DNA from: Nocardia transvalensis NBRC 15921
GTDB taxonomy: Bacteria; Actinomycetota; Actinomycetes; Mycobacteriales; Mycobacteriaceae
Assembly: GCF_000308875.1 (NCBI RefSeq)
Contig: NZ_BAGL01000032.1
Span: 98,716 to 162,715 of the forward strand
Direction of reading: 5' to 3'
DNA length: 64,000 nucleotides
Shown one piece after another: positions 23,913 through 32,766 of this stretch (within the stretch, counting starts at the first letter, position 1; the number at the start of each line of letters is the position of its first letter). A program made the position numbers and the translations under genes. The notes beneath the pieces were generated by a model. It did no database searches, was not told the DNA's origin, and worked only from the letters and a program-made list of their open reading frames with translations.

Positions 23913-24953
23913 TCATCCCGCGTTGTGGCGAATGATCTCCTCGACCAATGCAGGGCCCGGGAAGTCCATCATCAGGACTCCGGTGGGGCCGGGGTGGGTG
24001 CGGAGGTGGTCGAGGGTGTGGTCGTTTTCGTAGGACGCGTAGCGGCCGGGGAATTTGGTGGGGTCGGGGGCGCCGTTGGCGGAGAGGTAGTTGATGTAGA
24101 GGGCCGGGGTGGGGGCGGCGGCGGCCTTGGCCAGGTGGGCTGCGATCGCCGCCCATTTGACGTCCATGTCCGGGCCGTCCCACAGGTCCTGCGCGTCGAC
24201 CGTGAGGCCCCGGTCCTCGCCGTGTTCGATATCGGTGAACTGGGTGACGACGATCTTGCCGCGGACGTCGCCGAGCCGGGGTAGGTCGGCGTGGGCGGTA
24301 GCGGAGGGCCGCCAGGCGCGGGGTGCGGCGGTGAGGTACCGGTCGATCAGGGGCAGGTCCGGTTTGGCCCCGCCGGCGTCCACACAGCCGAAGGGACGGC
24401 CGTCGTTGGCACATTCCGCCTTCACCCGCAGGAGGACCGTCTCGCGCGGATGCCGGGACAGGAAGTCGTCCACTACGCCGAGGACGTCCCCGAGGTTCGC
24501 GTGCTGGTAGAACGACCCGTGCTGGACGGCCGGCACATCGGCCTCGTCGCGGCGCACCCGGATGTCGAGGGCGCGCACACCGGCCTCCAGCTGGCCGCGC
24601 AGGGTCTGGCGGGAGGTGCAGGGCTCGTCGGCGCAGCCCTTGTCGAACCCCTCCTGCGTGACCACCGCCGGACCGCCCTTACCGCCGTGGACGGCCATCG
24701 TGTCGTGGGTGCCGGGCACGGATAGGCGGCCCAGCGGGCGATCGTCGGGCAGTGCGCCCATCCAGTCGGGGCTGCTCGCGGTTGCCAGCTTGCCGTGCGC
24801 GCCGGAGGATTTCGCGCCAGGCAGACCCATGGCGACCGGAGCCGCCGACTCGTCCGAAGTCTGCGGGGGAGCGGAGGCGGTCTGCCCGCACCCGGCCAGC
24901 AGCGCCCCCGCCGCGATCGCCACCGTGATTCTGTAGAGCACCCCACCCGTCAC
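23913..24953 (-). CDS. Lipoprotein with PI-PLC-X (phosphatidylinositol phospholipase C-like) domain
   Basis: A ~346-residue exported lipoprotein. The N-terminal helix ends in the lipobox LLAGCG, with the Cys as lipidation site. The catalytic-barrel start RLSVPGTHDTMAVHG holds the first His. LRGQLEAGVRALDIRVRRDE is the conserved PLC-X segment, and VQHGSFYQ has the second His. The family cleaves phosphoinositide or GPI-type lipids, or acts on other lipid phosphodiesters. FLSRHPRETVLLRVKAE is also typical. The GTG at 24953 was chosen to give a short signal peptide; an upstream GTG at 24977 is possible. It is convergent with holA. Confidence 0.85.
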   Translation of the reverse strand: MTGGVLYRITVAIAAGALLAGCGQTASAPPQTSDESAAPVAMGLPGAKSSGAHGKLATASSPDWMGALPDDRPLGRLSVPGTHDTMAVHGGKGGPAVVTQEGFDKGCADEPCTSRQTLRGQLEAGVRALDIRVRRDEADVPAVQHGSFYQHANLGDVLGVVDDFLSRHPRETVLLRVKAECANDGRPFGCVDAGGAKPDLPLIDRYLTAAPRAWRPSATAHADLPRLGDVRGKIVVTQFTDIEHGEDRGLTVDAQDLWDGPDMDVKWAAIAAHLAKAAAAPTPALYINYLSANGAPDPTKFPGRYASYENDHTLDHLRTHPGPTGVLMMDFPGPALVEEIIRHNAG

Positions 24954-25009
24954 CCGATCACGGTAGCCGACCCCCACCGGTGGAGCTACCGGTTCCCGGA
25001 CACGACAAA

Positions 25010-25053
25010 GCCGCCGTGGTCGTCTGCTTCAGCAGACCCTCTGCCACGGCGGC
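25010..25053 (-). terminator. Nested hairpin terminator after rpsT
   Basis: GCCGCCGTGG (25010-25019) pairs perfectly with CCACGGCGGC (25044-25053), enclosing a second stem GTCTGC/GCAGAC (25022-25037). Read on the minus strand, the structure follows rpsT by ~40 nt and is trailed by CTTTGTC. This fits an intrinsic terminator for the rpsT transcript. Confidence 0.75.
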
Positions 25054-25090
25054 ATCGCGAAGAACAGTGCGGTAGTGCTACCGCGAAAGA

Positions 25091-25354
25091 TCAGCCGATC
25101 TTGTTGTACGCCAGCGCCAGCGCCGACTTCTTGTTGGCGGCCTGGTTGGCGTGGATGACGCCCTTCGAGGCGGCCTTGTCGAGGTCGCGGCTCGCCGAGA
25201 CCAGCAGCTGCTGCGCGGTCTCCTTCTCACCGGCCGAGGCGGCCTCGCGGAACTTGCGGATCGAGGTGCGCAGCGCGGACTTGACCGACTGGTTACGCTG
25301 ACGCGCCGCCTCGTTGGTACGGATCCGCTTCATCTGGGACTTGATGTTGGCCAC
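25091..25354 (-). CDS. rpsT: 30S ribosomal protein S20
   Basis: An 87-residue basic, all-helical protein that binds 16S rRNA and stabilises the small subunit. The start [15 protein letters not shown] and the end [19 protein letters not shown] are diagnostic, and the length is normal. As in mycobacteria, it lies close to holA with opposite orientation. It is monocistronic with a strong hairpin terminator. Its promoter should lie in the ~230-bp gap towards the AraC gene, which otherwise shows nothing recognisable. Confidence 0.97.
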   Translation of the reverse strand: MANIKSQMKRIRTNEAARQRNQSVKSALRTSIRKFREAASAGEKETAQQLLVSASRDLDKAASKGVIHANQAANKKSALALAYNKIG

Positions 25355-25587
25355 GCTTGTTCCTCTGATTCCTGTCGTCAGTTGGGGTCATGCTTCGAGA
25401 AGTCTCTGGGCGCACTACACCGGGGCGTAGCGCCGCGCCGACGATCGAGACTACCAGCTGCCGCGGTACGGGGTGAAATCGCCCCGGTCAGGGCTTTGCC
25501 GAGCCGAGAAACCCCTGGTCCTGCCGTGCGCCCAGGTTGGTGCTGCTGGGCGGTGCCGGCAGGATTCCGGGGGCGGGTGGCGGCGGT

Positions 25588-26523
25588 TCATCGCTCGGGG
25601 CCCTCGGCCGCGCGACGCCGCCGGAAGTCGCGGGGGGTCTCGCCGTACCGGGCCTTGAAGGCGGCGGAGAACCAGGTCGGCGTGAAACCGCAGCGGGCCG
25701 CCACCTCGGTGATCGACAATCCTTGCGGCCCAGGGCGTTCCAGAGTGTCGCGGGCGAGCCGCAGGGCCTCCTCGCGGCGCAGGTCGCGGTAGGTGGTCCC
25801 GGCCTGCTGCAAGGTGACCCGCAGCTGCCGGGGCGACCAGCCGAGCGCCTGTGCCACGGCCGGCAGCCGCAGATCCCCGGCGCCGAGGGTGTCGCGCACA
25901 TAGCGCCGCACGGCCGCGACCGTTTCCTCGCCGTGCCCGCTCTGCGGTCCCAGATCGCCGAGCGCGAGCATGCACAGCAGCTCGCTGATGCGGTCGCACA
26001 CCGCGTTGAAGTCACGGTCGCTCAGCTGGGACTTCTCAGCGTGCACGCTCTGGAGCATGGTCCGGACGATGCTGCCGAGGCCGGTCTCCAGATTCAGCAC
26101 GAGGCGGCGCGGGCCGTCGGCGGGGACCGCGTGGTCGATTTCGGTGCGCGGCAACTGCATTGCTATCGCGGCGGGACCCGGGCGCATCCGGCACGCCTGG
26201 TCCAAGCCCATGAGGATGGCGCCGCCCGGCGCCGCGCTGGCGACGCCGTCACCGTTCCAGCCCACCGTGAAGGGGACCCGCTCGGGCAGGACCAGCCAGT
26301 AGAAGCTGTCGGCGGGCGCTCGCCGCACGTGCGAGGGCGTGCGATAGCCGATCCGGTCGCCCGGTTCGTCCCAGCGCAGCAGGCTGTAGGTGGTCGTCTG
26401 CTGCACGGTCAGGCTGGAATTCCAGTGGTCCGGATCGCCGATCCGGTGATCCATCGGCACGAAGGTGTTGGTGAGCTCGGTCCACTGCCGCGCATCGGAC
26501 ACGGTCAGCCGGTCGTATCTCAT
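25588..26523 (-). CDS. AraC-family transcriptional regulator
   Basis: A 311-residue regulator. The N-terminal ~190 residues form an AraC-binding-like cupin domain with WLVLPERVPFTVGWNGDG. The C-terminal double HTH has LRLPAVAQALGWSPRQLRVT and SITEVAARCGFTPTWFSAAF followed by FKARYGETPRDFRRRR, the AraC signature. It is divergent from the cytochrome P450 across a ~210-bp gap, so control of that P450 in response to a small ligand is the simplest inference. Its N-terminal domain resembles the AraC-binding-like group found near oxygenases in actinobacteria. Confidence 0.9.
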   Translation of the reverse strand: MRYDRLTVSDARQWTELTNTFVPMDHRIGDPDHWNSSLTVQQTTTYSLLRWDEPGDRIGYRTPSHVRRAPADSFYWLVLPERVPFTVGWNGDGVASAAPGGAILMGLDQACRMRPGPAAIAMQLPRTEIDHAVPADGPRRLVLNLETGLGSIVRTMLQSVHAEKSQLSDRDFNAVCDRISELLCMLALGDLGPQSGHGEETVAAVRRYVRDTLGAGDLRLPAVAQALGWSPRQLRVTLQQAGTTYRDLRREEALRLARDTLERPGPQGLSITEVAARCGFTPTWFSAAFKARYGETPRDFRRRRAAEGPER

Positions 26524-26736
26524 ACAGACCCCGATCCTGGTTCGAGCGGCTGAATCTCGTTCCGCGCATGGGACCCTATCGCCATCTCGGGGCGCCGTCC
26601 TGCCAACGGGGTCTGCGACTTACGTTTTGGTGCCGATGAATTCCGCTGGCGGGCAGGAGGTCCCGGAACGGGTTTCAGCGCTCGCGCGGGTGCACCACAC
26701 TGCTCGGGATCAGCCCGCAATCCCCTGGGAGACACT

Positions 26737-27930
26737 ATGACCCGAGCAGTCATCCAGCTTCCCACCGCTGGAGAATCCGTATACGACACCTACGCCCGCA
26801 TCCGGGCGGCCGGTGAGGTCGTCCCGATCGAACTGCCCGGCGGCGTACCGGCATTCGTCGCGACCAGCTACCGGGCCGTGAGCCAGGTCCTCGACGACAA
26901 GGTGTTCGCCAAGAACGCGGCGCACTGTCCCGCGCTGCACGACGGCACCATCCCCGCCGACTGGCCGCTGCGCGCGCTGACCGATATCGACCACATGCTC
27001 AACATGGACGGTCTCGACCACCGCCGGCTGCGCAAGACGATCAGCCAGGCCTTCACACCGGCCCGGATCGCCGCGCTGGAACCGGATGTGGAGAAGATCG
27101 CCGCGAATCTCATCGCGGCCTTTCCCCAGGACGAGGAGGTCGATCTCGTCGCGAATTTCACTACGCCGCTTCCGGTTCGGGTGATCTGCACACTGTTCGG
27201 CGTGCCGACCGAGGACCAGCCGCGCATCAAGGACTGGACCGCCACGATCGTCTCGGCCACCGCGACCCACGAAGAGGCCGGGGGCGCCATGGTCGGCATG
27301 ATCGGCTACTTCACCGAACTGCTGGAGCGCAAGCGCCGCGAGCCGGGCGACGATCTGACCACCGCGCTGCTGGCGGCCAACGAGGACAACAACCTGACGA
27401 CCGAGGAACTGGTCAACATCCTCTGGATCGTGATCGTGGCCGGGCACGAGACGACGGTGCATCTGCTGGGCACCGCGGTCGTGGTGCTGTGCACCAATCC
27501 GCAGCAGCGCGCCAAGGCGGTCGCCGAGTCGCGGTGGGCCGATGTGGTGGAGGAGATGCTGCGCTACGGCTCGCCGGTCGTCGGCGCCCTGATGCGCTAC
27601 GCGCTGCACGACGTGACCGTCGCCGACGTCGAGGTTCCGGCGGGCAGCATGATGCTGTGGCACGGCACGGTCGGCCGGGACGCCCGCCACTATCCGGACG
27701 CCGACCGGTTCGACATCGACCACGACCACCGCGATCAGCTCGCCTTCGGCCGCGGGCCGCACTTCTGCCTGGGTGCGCCGCTGGCCCGGCTGGAGAGCCG
27801 TATCGCGCTGTCGATGCTGTTCAACCGCTTTCCGCGGCTCACGCTGGCCCGCGATCCGGCGGATCTGGGCTACGCGAACCAGATCAGTACCACCGGACCG
27901 CTGGCGGTGCCGGTACGGCTGTACGGGTAG
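26737..27930 (+). CDS. Cytochrome P450
   Basis: A 397-residue soluble bacterial P450. The oxygen-activation I-helix motif is AGHETT, the ExxR pair is in EEMLRYGSP, and the heme-thiolate loop FGRGPHFCLGAPLARLE has the axial Cys. Length and the AHC..LTDIDHMLNMDGLDHRRLR region are typical of CYP105/107-like class-I enzymes needing a ferredoxin and reductase, neither of which is adjacent. GGGAGACACT precedes the ATG. Divergent AraC-type regulator upstream; substrate unknown. Confidence 0.93.
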   Translation: MTRAVIQLPTAGESVYDTYARIRAAGEVVPIELPGGVPAFVATSYRAVSQVLDDKVFAKNAAHCPALHDGTIPADWPLRALTDIDHMLNMDGLDHRRLRKTISQAFTPARIAALEPDVEKIAANLIAAFPQDEEVDLVANFTTPLPVRVICTLFGVPTEDQPRIKDWTATIVSATATHEEAGGAMVGMIGYFTELLERKRREPGDDLTTALLAANEDNNLTTEELVNILWIVIVAGHETTVHLLGTAVVVLCTNPQQRAKAVAESRWADVVEEMLRYGSPVVGALMRYALHDVTVADVEVPAGSMMLWHGTVGRDARHYPDADRFDIDHDHRDQLAFGRGPHFCLGAPLARLESRIALSMLFNRFPRLTLARDPADLGYANQISTTGPLAVPVRLYG

Positions 27931-28038
27931 CGGCGCGGGATCGTTGTGCTGCCGGTCCGCCTCGCGTAGCGTCCGATACAGAAGTCTCCGCGTAGTACCC
28001 GACCTCGCAGCACACGGCTCGAAAGGGGAAGGTGGCAG

Positions 28039-28833
28039 ATGTCTCCCACTGCTCAGGAAGTTGTCGAGGAAGACGTCGAACGGCGGCCGGTGCCGCTGAC
28101 CCGCAAACTGCTCGCCGAGGCGATCGGCACCTTCGTTCTGGTGCTCGGCGGCGTCGGTACCGCGGTGATCGCGGGGGAGCGGGTGAGTGCGCTCGGGGTG
28201 GCGCTGGCCTTCGGGTTCTCGCTGCTGTTCCTGGTGTACGCGATCGGTCCCATCTCCGGCTGTCATGTCAATCCCGCGGTGACGGTGGGACAGCTGCTGC
28301 TGGGCCGGGTCAGCGTGTCGACGGCGACCAGTTACATTGTGGCGCAACTGATCGGCGGTTTCGCGGCCGGTGCGGTCATTTTCGCGCTCGCCAACAACCT
28401 GCCGTCCTACAACCGGGCCGCCGACGGGCTCGGCGCCAACGGCTGGGGCGCGCACAGTCCGTCGAAGGTGTCGATCGAGGGTCCGCTCGGCGGGACGCTC
28501 ACGCAGAACGGCTACGGGCTGGCCGCCGCCATCACGATCGAGATCATCCTGACCGGGCTGCTGGTGTTCGTGGTGCTGGCCTCGACCGACCAGCTGTCGG
28601 ATCTGCCGCTGGCCGGTCTGTCGATCGGTATCACGCTCGCGGTCATCCACCTGATCTCGATCCCGATCGACAACACCTCGGTCAATCCCGCCCGCAGCCT
28701 GGCCGTCGCGCCCTATCAGGACGGGGCGATGGCCCAGGTCTGGGTGTTCATCGTGTTCCCGCTGGTCGGCGGGGTGCTCGGGGCGCTGGTGTACAGCCTG
28801 CTGTTCGGCCGCTCCCGCAACATGGTGTCCTGA
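28039..28833 (+). CDS. Aquaporin / major intrinsic protein
   Basis: A 264-residue six-helix channel. The two pore half-helices carry the NPA signatures (CHVNPAVTVGQ and NTSVNPARSLA). The helix-1 sequence LLAEAIGTFVLVLGGVGTAV and the Cys-His next to the first NPA resemble AqpZ-type water channels rather than glycerol facilitators. The loop after the third helix is unusually long and soluble (YNRAADGLGANGWGAHSPSK). The ATG is preceded by GAAAGGGGAAGG. Probably its own transcription unit. Confidence 0.92.
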   Translation: MSPTAQEVVEEDVERRPVPLTRKLLAEAIGTFVLVLGGVGTAVIAGERVSALGVALAFGFSLLFLVYAIGPISGCHVNPAVTVGQLLLGRVSVSTATSYIVAQLIGGFAAGAVIFALANNLPSYNRAADGLGANGWGAHSPSKVSIEGPLGGTLTQNGYGLAAAITIEIILTGLLVFVVLASTDQLSDLPLAGLSIGITLAVIHLISIPIDNTSVNPARSLAVAPYQDGAMAQVWVFIVFPLVGGVLGALVYSLLFGRSRNMVS

Positions 28834-28837
28834 GCGG

Positions 28838-29683
28838 CTACGTCCGGGTCGCGCTCAGCGCGTAGAGCAGCGGTACGCGAGGGTCGTCCGGCGGCAGCCG
28901 CCACCATCCGCTCGCCTGGTCGCGGACCATTCGCTCCCACCGCGGCCAGGGGAGCAGGTCGGTCTCCCGTAGTCCGGTGATCGTCAGCCCCGCCCCGGCG
29001 AGCGCGGTGACCACGTGTCCCAGGCCGTGGGCCCACTCGTAGACCCGCGCCGCCTCGGGCGGGAGCGCGGGGCCGTCGGTGTAGGTGTGGGTGGCGTTGT
29101 GCTCGATCGCGCCGCGTCCCTCGAGGTAGTCGTGGCGCAGCAGCAGTTCCGGTCCGTCGTCGGGGCCCGGCTTCGGGCCCAGCGAGGTCAGGACGGGATG
29201 GAATTCCACGATGTACAGCAGGCCGCCGGGGCGCAGCAGCTCGGCGATCAGGGCGGCCCAGCGGTCCAGGTCGGGCAGGTAGCACAGCGCGCCCTTGCCG
29301 GTGTAGACGATGTCGAAGCGGCGGTCGCCCACCGCGGCCGGGGCGTCGTACACATCGGACCGGATGTACTCGATATCGGCGTCCTGTGCCAGGGCGATGC
29401 GACGCGCCTGCTCGACGGCCCGGCCGGAGATGTCGAGTCCGACCGCGCGGGCGCCGCGCTCGGCGAATGCCACGGTCTCGGTGCCCAGATGGCATTGCAG
29501 GTGGATCAGGTCGCGACCGGCGAGCGGCCCGAGATCGTCCCATTCGAACGGCGCGAACCAGGATTCTGCGGGCCTGCTGCCGTCGACGCCGTAGAACCGG
29601 GATGCCACGTGAATGGGAGTGCGCGCATCCCAGTTGCGTTCGTTGACACGGCGCAGCTCGGCGGTGAGATCCTCGGTATCCAT
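28838..29683 (-). CDS. SAM-dependent methyltransferase (class I)
   Basis: A 281-residue protein. LIHLQCHLGTETVAFAERGA holds the glycine-poor motif I seen in a subgroup of actinobacterial methyltransferases, AVGLDISGRAVEQA the acidic strand-2 end, DIVYTGKGALCYLPDL motif II, and LLRPGGLLYIVEFHP motif III. The acceptor is unknown. The ATG at 29683 is taken as start; the longer open frame upstream is the antisense of the PemK-like gene. It ends 5 bp from the convergent aquaporin gene and probably forms a unit with the PemK-like gene upstream. Confidence 0.85.
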   Translation of the reverse strand: MDTEDLTAELRRVNERNWDARTPIHVASRFYGVDGSRPAESWFAPFEWDDLGPLAGRDLIHLQCHLGTETVAFAERGARAVGLDISGRAVEQARRIALAQDADIEYIRSDVYDAPAAVGDRRFDIVYTGKGALCYLPDLDRWAALIAELLRPGGLLYIVEFHPVLTSLGPKPGPDDGPELLLRHDYLEGRGAIEHNATHTYTDGPALPPEAARVYEWAHGLGHVVTALAGAGLTITGLRETDLLPWPRWERMVRDQASGWWRLPPDDPRVPLLYALSATRT

Positions 29684-29699
29684 TGCGCCTCCGGTGGTT

Positions 29700-30263
29700 T
29701 CAGTGCCAGTGGTAGTCGGCGCAGAGCCGGTGCGCGACCCGGTCGAAGGTCTTGCGGGGCAGGATGGCGCCCTCGCGGCGGATACCCGCCTCCGGGACAT
29801 CGAGCACCCGATCCAGCCGAACCCAGCTCGGCCGATCCTCGTAATCCCAAGGCCCGGAACCGATCTCGATCCAATTGTGATCGCGCGAGCGCTCCGGATT
29901 CGACGAGAGCATGAGCCCCAGCAACACCTTCCGCTCCCGCCCCACCACCAGCACCGGCCGATCCTTCCCGTTACTCGGATCCTCCTCGTAAGGCACCCAG
30001 GTCCATACGATCTCACCTGGATCGGCGCGCCCGTCCAGCTGCGGGCAGTACACCACCTGCCGCGCCCGCTCCCGCGTCGGCACGGGCGTCGACGCCGCCG
30101 GCCGCACCGCGACGCCCCGCCCCTTCCGTCGCCCCCGATCGAACACCGCCGACCGCTGCACCCGCCCCACCAGCCGCGGCGCCTGCCTCTTGACGATCTT
30201 GGGCCCCTGCTCCCTGGCGAGTGTCCCCAACTGCTTGCCGAGTGAGCTCCACGTGCTGGCCAT
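29700..30263 (-). CDS. PemK/MazF-like protein (no adjacent antitoxin)
   Basis: A 187-residue protein. A basic helical head (KQLGTLAREQGPKIVKRQAP) is followed by a MazF/PemK-like SH3-type barrel: PGEIVWTWVPYEEDPSNGKD, RPVLVVGRERKVLLGLML and WVRLDRVLDVPEAGIRREG. The P-Y-x-x-D and R-P-V-L-V-V blocks mimic the fold of endoribonuclease toxins. It corresponds by position to Rv2405, divergent from lepA, a conserved actinobacterial protein. No antitoxin-sized gene lies beside it, so a housekeeping rather than toxin role is plausible. ATG at 30263. Confidence 0.78.
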   Translation of the reverse strand: MASTWSSLGKQLGTLAREQGPKIVKRQAPRLVGRVQRSAVFDRGRRKGRGVAVRPAASTPVPTRERARQVVYCPQLDGRADPGEIVWTWVPYEEDPSNGKDRPVLVVGRERKVLLGLMLSSNPERSRDHNWIEIGSGPWDYEDRPSWVRLDRVLDVPEAGIRREGAILPRKTFDRVAHRLCADYHWH

Positions 30264-30666
30264 GAATCGGACTATAACGGCGGCGAGCCCCGATCACACC
30301 CCACCCCAACTCCCTTGCGCGAGCTGGGGATTTGCCAGAGGCGGAGTAGTGATCGAGAGAGCGAATCGCCGACGGCCCGGAGGCTGGAAGAGCAGCCGGA
30401 AGACCGCACCCAGCTGTGACCCAGGTCTCCGTGAGGAAGCACGGTGCTACCGAGGAAGGAGGGGCGTTGCAACTCCGTCGGCCGGAGCCCATAAGCTGAA
30501 ACACAAGCGAACGGCACCGCGCAACCACAACGGTTTGCGGCGCGGCTCGGTTTTCGGTGGCCGCCGCGCAAGCGACGAAGGAGCAAGCGGCGGTCGCCGA
30601 AAACCGAGCCATACGGGCGCCGCAAACCCGCGACGCCGGAGGCGGCGCAATTAGAGAGAGAGTGGA
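30264..30666. other. ~400-bp intergenic region between the PemK-like gene and lepA
   Basis: No coding sequence is convincing here; several short frames are open because of the purine-rich composition. The region should contain divergent promoters for lepA and the PemK-like gene. Its right third is a long imperfect inverted repeat, listed separately. The left part (30300-30500) shows only purine-rich, unstructured sequence. Confidence 0.6.
30532..30628. repeat. 97-nt imperfect inverted repeat upstream of lepA
   Basis: The left arm is GGTTTGCGGCGC, GGCTCGGTTTTCGG, TGGCCGCCGC (30532-30567). The right arm (30587-30628) is its reverse complement, apart from two mismatches in the inner block and a 6-nt insertion ATACGG. 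The loop is 19 nt (30568-30586). Thirty-four pairs can form over 36 positions. It ends 38 nt before the lepA start. The size, bulge and fidelity suggest either a small non-autonomous mobile or REP-like element, or a 5'-UTR structure. Confidence 0.85.
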
Positions 30667-32511
30667 GTGCCAAGCTTCGCCGATACGACGTTCACCGATC
30701 CCGCCCGGATCCGGAACTTCTGCATTATCGCCCACATCGACCACGGGAAGTCCACCCTGGCCGATCGCATGCTGCAGCTGACCGGTGTGGTCGAGGAGCG
30801 GCAGATGCGTGCGCAGTACCTGGACCGGATGGATATCGAGCGGGAGCGCGGTATCACCATCAAGGCCCAGAACGTGCGGCTGCCGTGGACCGTCGACGGC
30901 ACGGACTACGTGATGCATCTGATCGACACCCCGGGCCACGTGGACTTCACCTACGAGGTGTCCCGGGCGCTGGAGGCGTGCGAGGGCGCGATCCTGCTGG
31001 TGGACGCGGCGCAGGGCATCGAGGCGCAGACGCTGGCCAATCTGTATCTGGCCCTGGACAAGGACCTCGAGGTCATCCCGGTCCTCAACAAGATCGATCT
31101 GCCGGCCGCCGATCCGGATCGCTACGCCGCCGAACTCGCCCACATCGTGGGCTGTGAGCCCGAGGACGTGCTGCGCGTCTCCGGTAAGACCGGCGAGGGC
31201 GTGCCGGAACTGCTGAACACGGTGATCGGGAAGGTGCCCGCGCCGCAGGGCGAGGCGGACGCTCCTGCCCGCGCGATGATCTTCGATTCGGTCTACGACA
31301 CCTATCGCGGCGTCGTCACCTATGTCCGCGTGGTGGACGGCAAGCTCACTCCGCGCGAGAAGATCAAGATGATGTCCACCGGCGCCACCCACGAGCTGCT
31401 GGAGATCGGCATCGTCTCGCCGGAGCCGAAGGCAACCCAGGGCCTGGGCGTCGGCGAGGTCGGCTATCTGATCACCGGCGTGAAGGACGTGCGGCAGTCG
31501 AAGGTCGGTGACACCGTGACGGCCGCGCGCAACGGCGCGGCGGAACCGCTGACCGGTTACCGGGAACCGTCGCCGATGGTGTTCTCGGGCCTGTATCCGG
31601 TGGACGGCTCGGATTACCCGGATCTCCGCGATGCCCTGGACAAGTTGCAGCTCAACGATGCCGCGCTGACCTACGAGCCGGAGACGTCGGTGGCGCTGGG
31701 CTTCGGTTTCCGCTGCGGGTTCCTGGGTCTGCTGCATATGGAGATCACGCGCGAGCGGTTGCAGCGCGAGTTCGGCCTGGACCTGATCTCGACCGCGCCC
31801 AACGTGGTCTACCGGGTGGTCATGGAGGACGGCAGCGAGCACATCGTGACCAATCCCTCGTACTGGCCGGAGGGGAAGTCGCGCGCGGTCTTCGAGCCGA
31901 TCGTCAAGGTGACCATCATCTCGCCGAGCGAATTCATCGGCTCGATCATGGAGTTGTGCCAGTCCCGCCGCGGCGAGCTGGGCGGTATGGACTACCTGTC
32001 GGAGACGCGCGTGGAGATGCGCTACACGCTGCCGATGGCGGAGATCATCTTCGACTTCTTCGACTCGCTGAAGTCGCGCACCCGCGGTTACGCCAGCCTC
32101 GACTACGAGGAGGCGGGCGAGCAGGAGGCGGACCTGGTCAAGGTGGACATTCTGTTGCAGAGCGAGGCCGTCGACGCGTTCTCCGCCATCGTGCACCGGG
32201 ACGCGGCGCAGGCCTACGGCCGCCGGATGACCGAGAAGCTCAAGGAGCTGATCCCGCGCCAGCAGTTCGAGGTGCCGATCCAGGCGGCGGTCGGGTCGAA
32301 GATCATCGCCCGCGAGAACATCCGCGCCATCCGCAAGGACGTTCTGGCCAAGTGCTACGGCGGCGATATCAGCCGCAAGCGCAAGCTGCTGGAGAAGCAG
32401 AAGGAGGGCAAGAAGCGGATGAAGACCATCGGCCGCGTCGATGTCCCCCAGGAGGCTTTCGTGGCGGCGCTGTCCACCGACTCGTCGTCGGACAAGCCCA
32501 AGGGCAAGTAG
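30667..32511 (+). CDS. lepA: Elongation factor 4 (back-translocating GTPase LepA)
   Basis: A 614-residue translational GTPase that reverse-translocates or remodels stalled ribosomes. G1 is [15 protein letters not shown], switch I has RGITIKAQ, G3 is DTPGHVDF, and G4 is NKIDLP. The LepA-specific C-terminal domain is present ([19 protein letters not shown]). The GTG start is preceded by a purine-rich AGAGAGAGTGGA tract. Position relative to the PemK-like gene matches Rv2404c/Rv2405. Confidence 0.97.
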   Translation: MPSFADTTFTDPARIRNFCIIAHIDHGKSTLADRMLQLTGVVEERQMRAQYLDRMDIERERGITIKAQNVRLPWTVDGTDYVMHLIDTPGHVDFTYEVSRALEACEGAILLVDAAQGIEAQTLANLYLALDKDLEVIPVLNKIDLPAADPDRYAAELAHIVGCEPEDVLRVSGKTGEGVPELLNTVIGKVPAPQGEADAPARAMIFDSVYDTYRGVVTYVRVVDGKLTPREKIKMMSTGATHELLEIGIVSPEPKATQGLGVGEVGYLITGVKDVRQSKVGDTVTAARNGAAEPLTGYREPSPMVFSGLYPVDGSDYPDLRDALDKLQLNDAALTYEPETSVALGFGFRCGFLGLLHMEITRERLQREFGLDLISTAPNVVYRVVMEDGSEHIVTNPSYWPEGKSRAVFEPIVKVTIISPSEFIGSIMELCQSRRGELGGMDYLSETRVEMRYTLPMAEIIFDFFDSLKSRTRGYASLDYEEAGEQEADLVKVDILLQSEAVDAFSAIVHRDAAQAYGRRMTEKLKELIPRQQFEVPIQAAVGSKIIARENIRAIRKDVLAKCYGGDISRKRKLLEKQKEGKKRMKTIGRVDVPQEAFVAALSTDSSSDKPKGK

Positions 32512-32766
32512 CATTGCCGCTGGTCTGAGCGTTCGACCGGTTGGTGTTGCCCGTTGATCTCGGGGCTTTCCTCCGGATTCGGGCACTGCAAGGGTGGTAG
32601 ACGCACCACCGTCCGGTCGGTTTCCAGCCCTGGGACGCCTCGAGGGCGGTCCGGGATGGTACAAGAGATGTGACAGGCCGGATATCCGGAAATAAGGTGT
32701 AAAGCGATCTGAATTCGGTAACACCCCGTTCGGTTCGGATACCGAGCAGCTGAGAGCGGAGCCTGT

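Noticed and set aside
26710..28650. 646-codon minus-strand frame across the P450 and aquaporin genes
   Set aside because: Shadow of two well-recognised plus-strand genes; no protein-like pattern.
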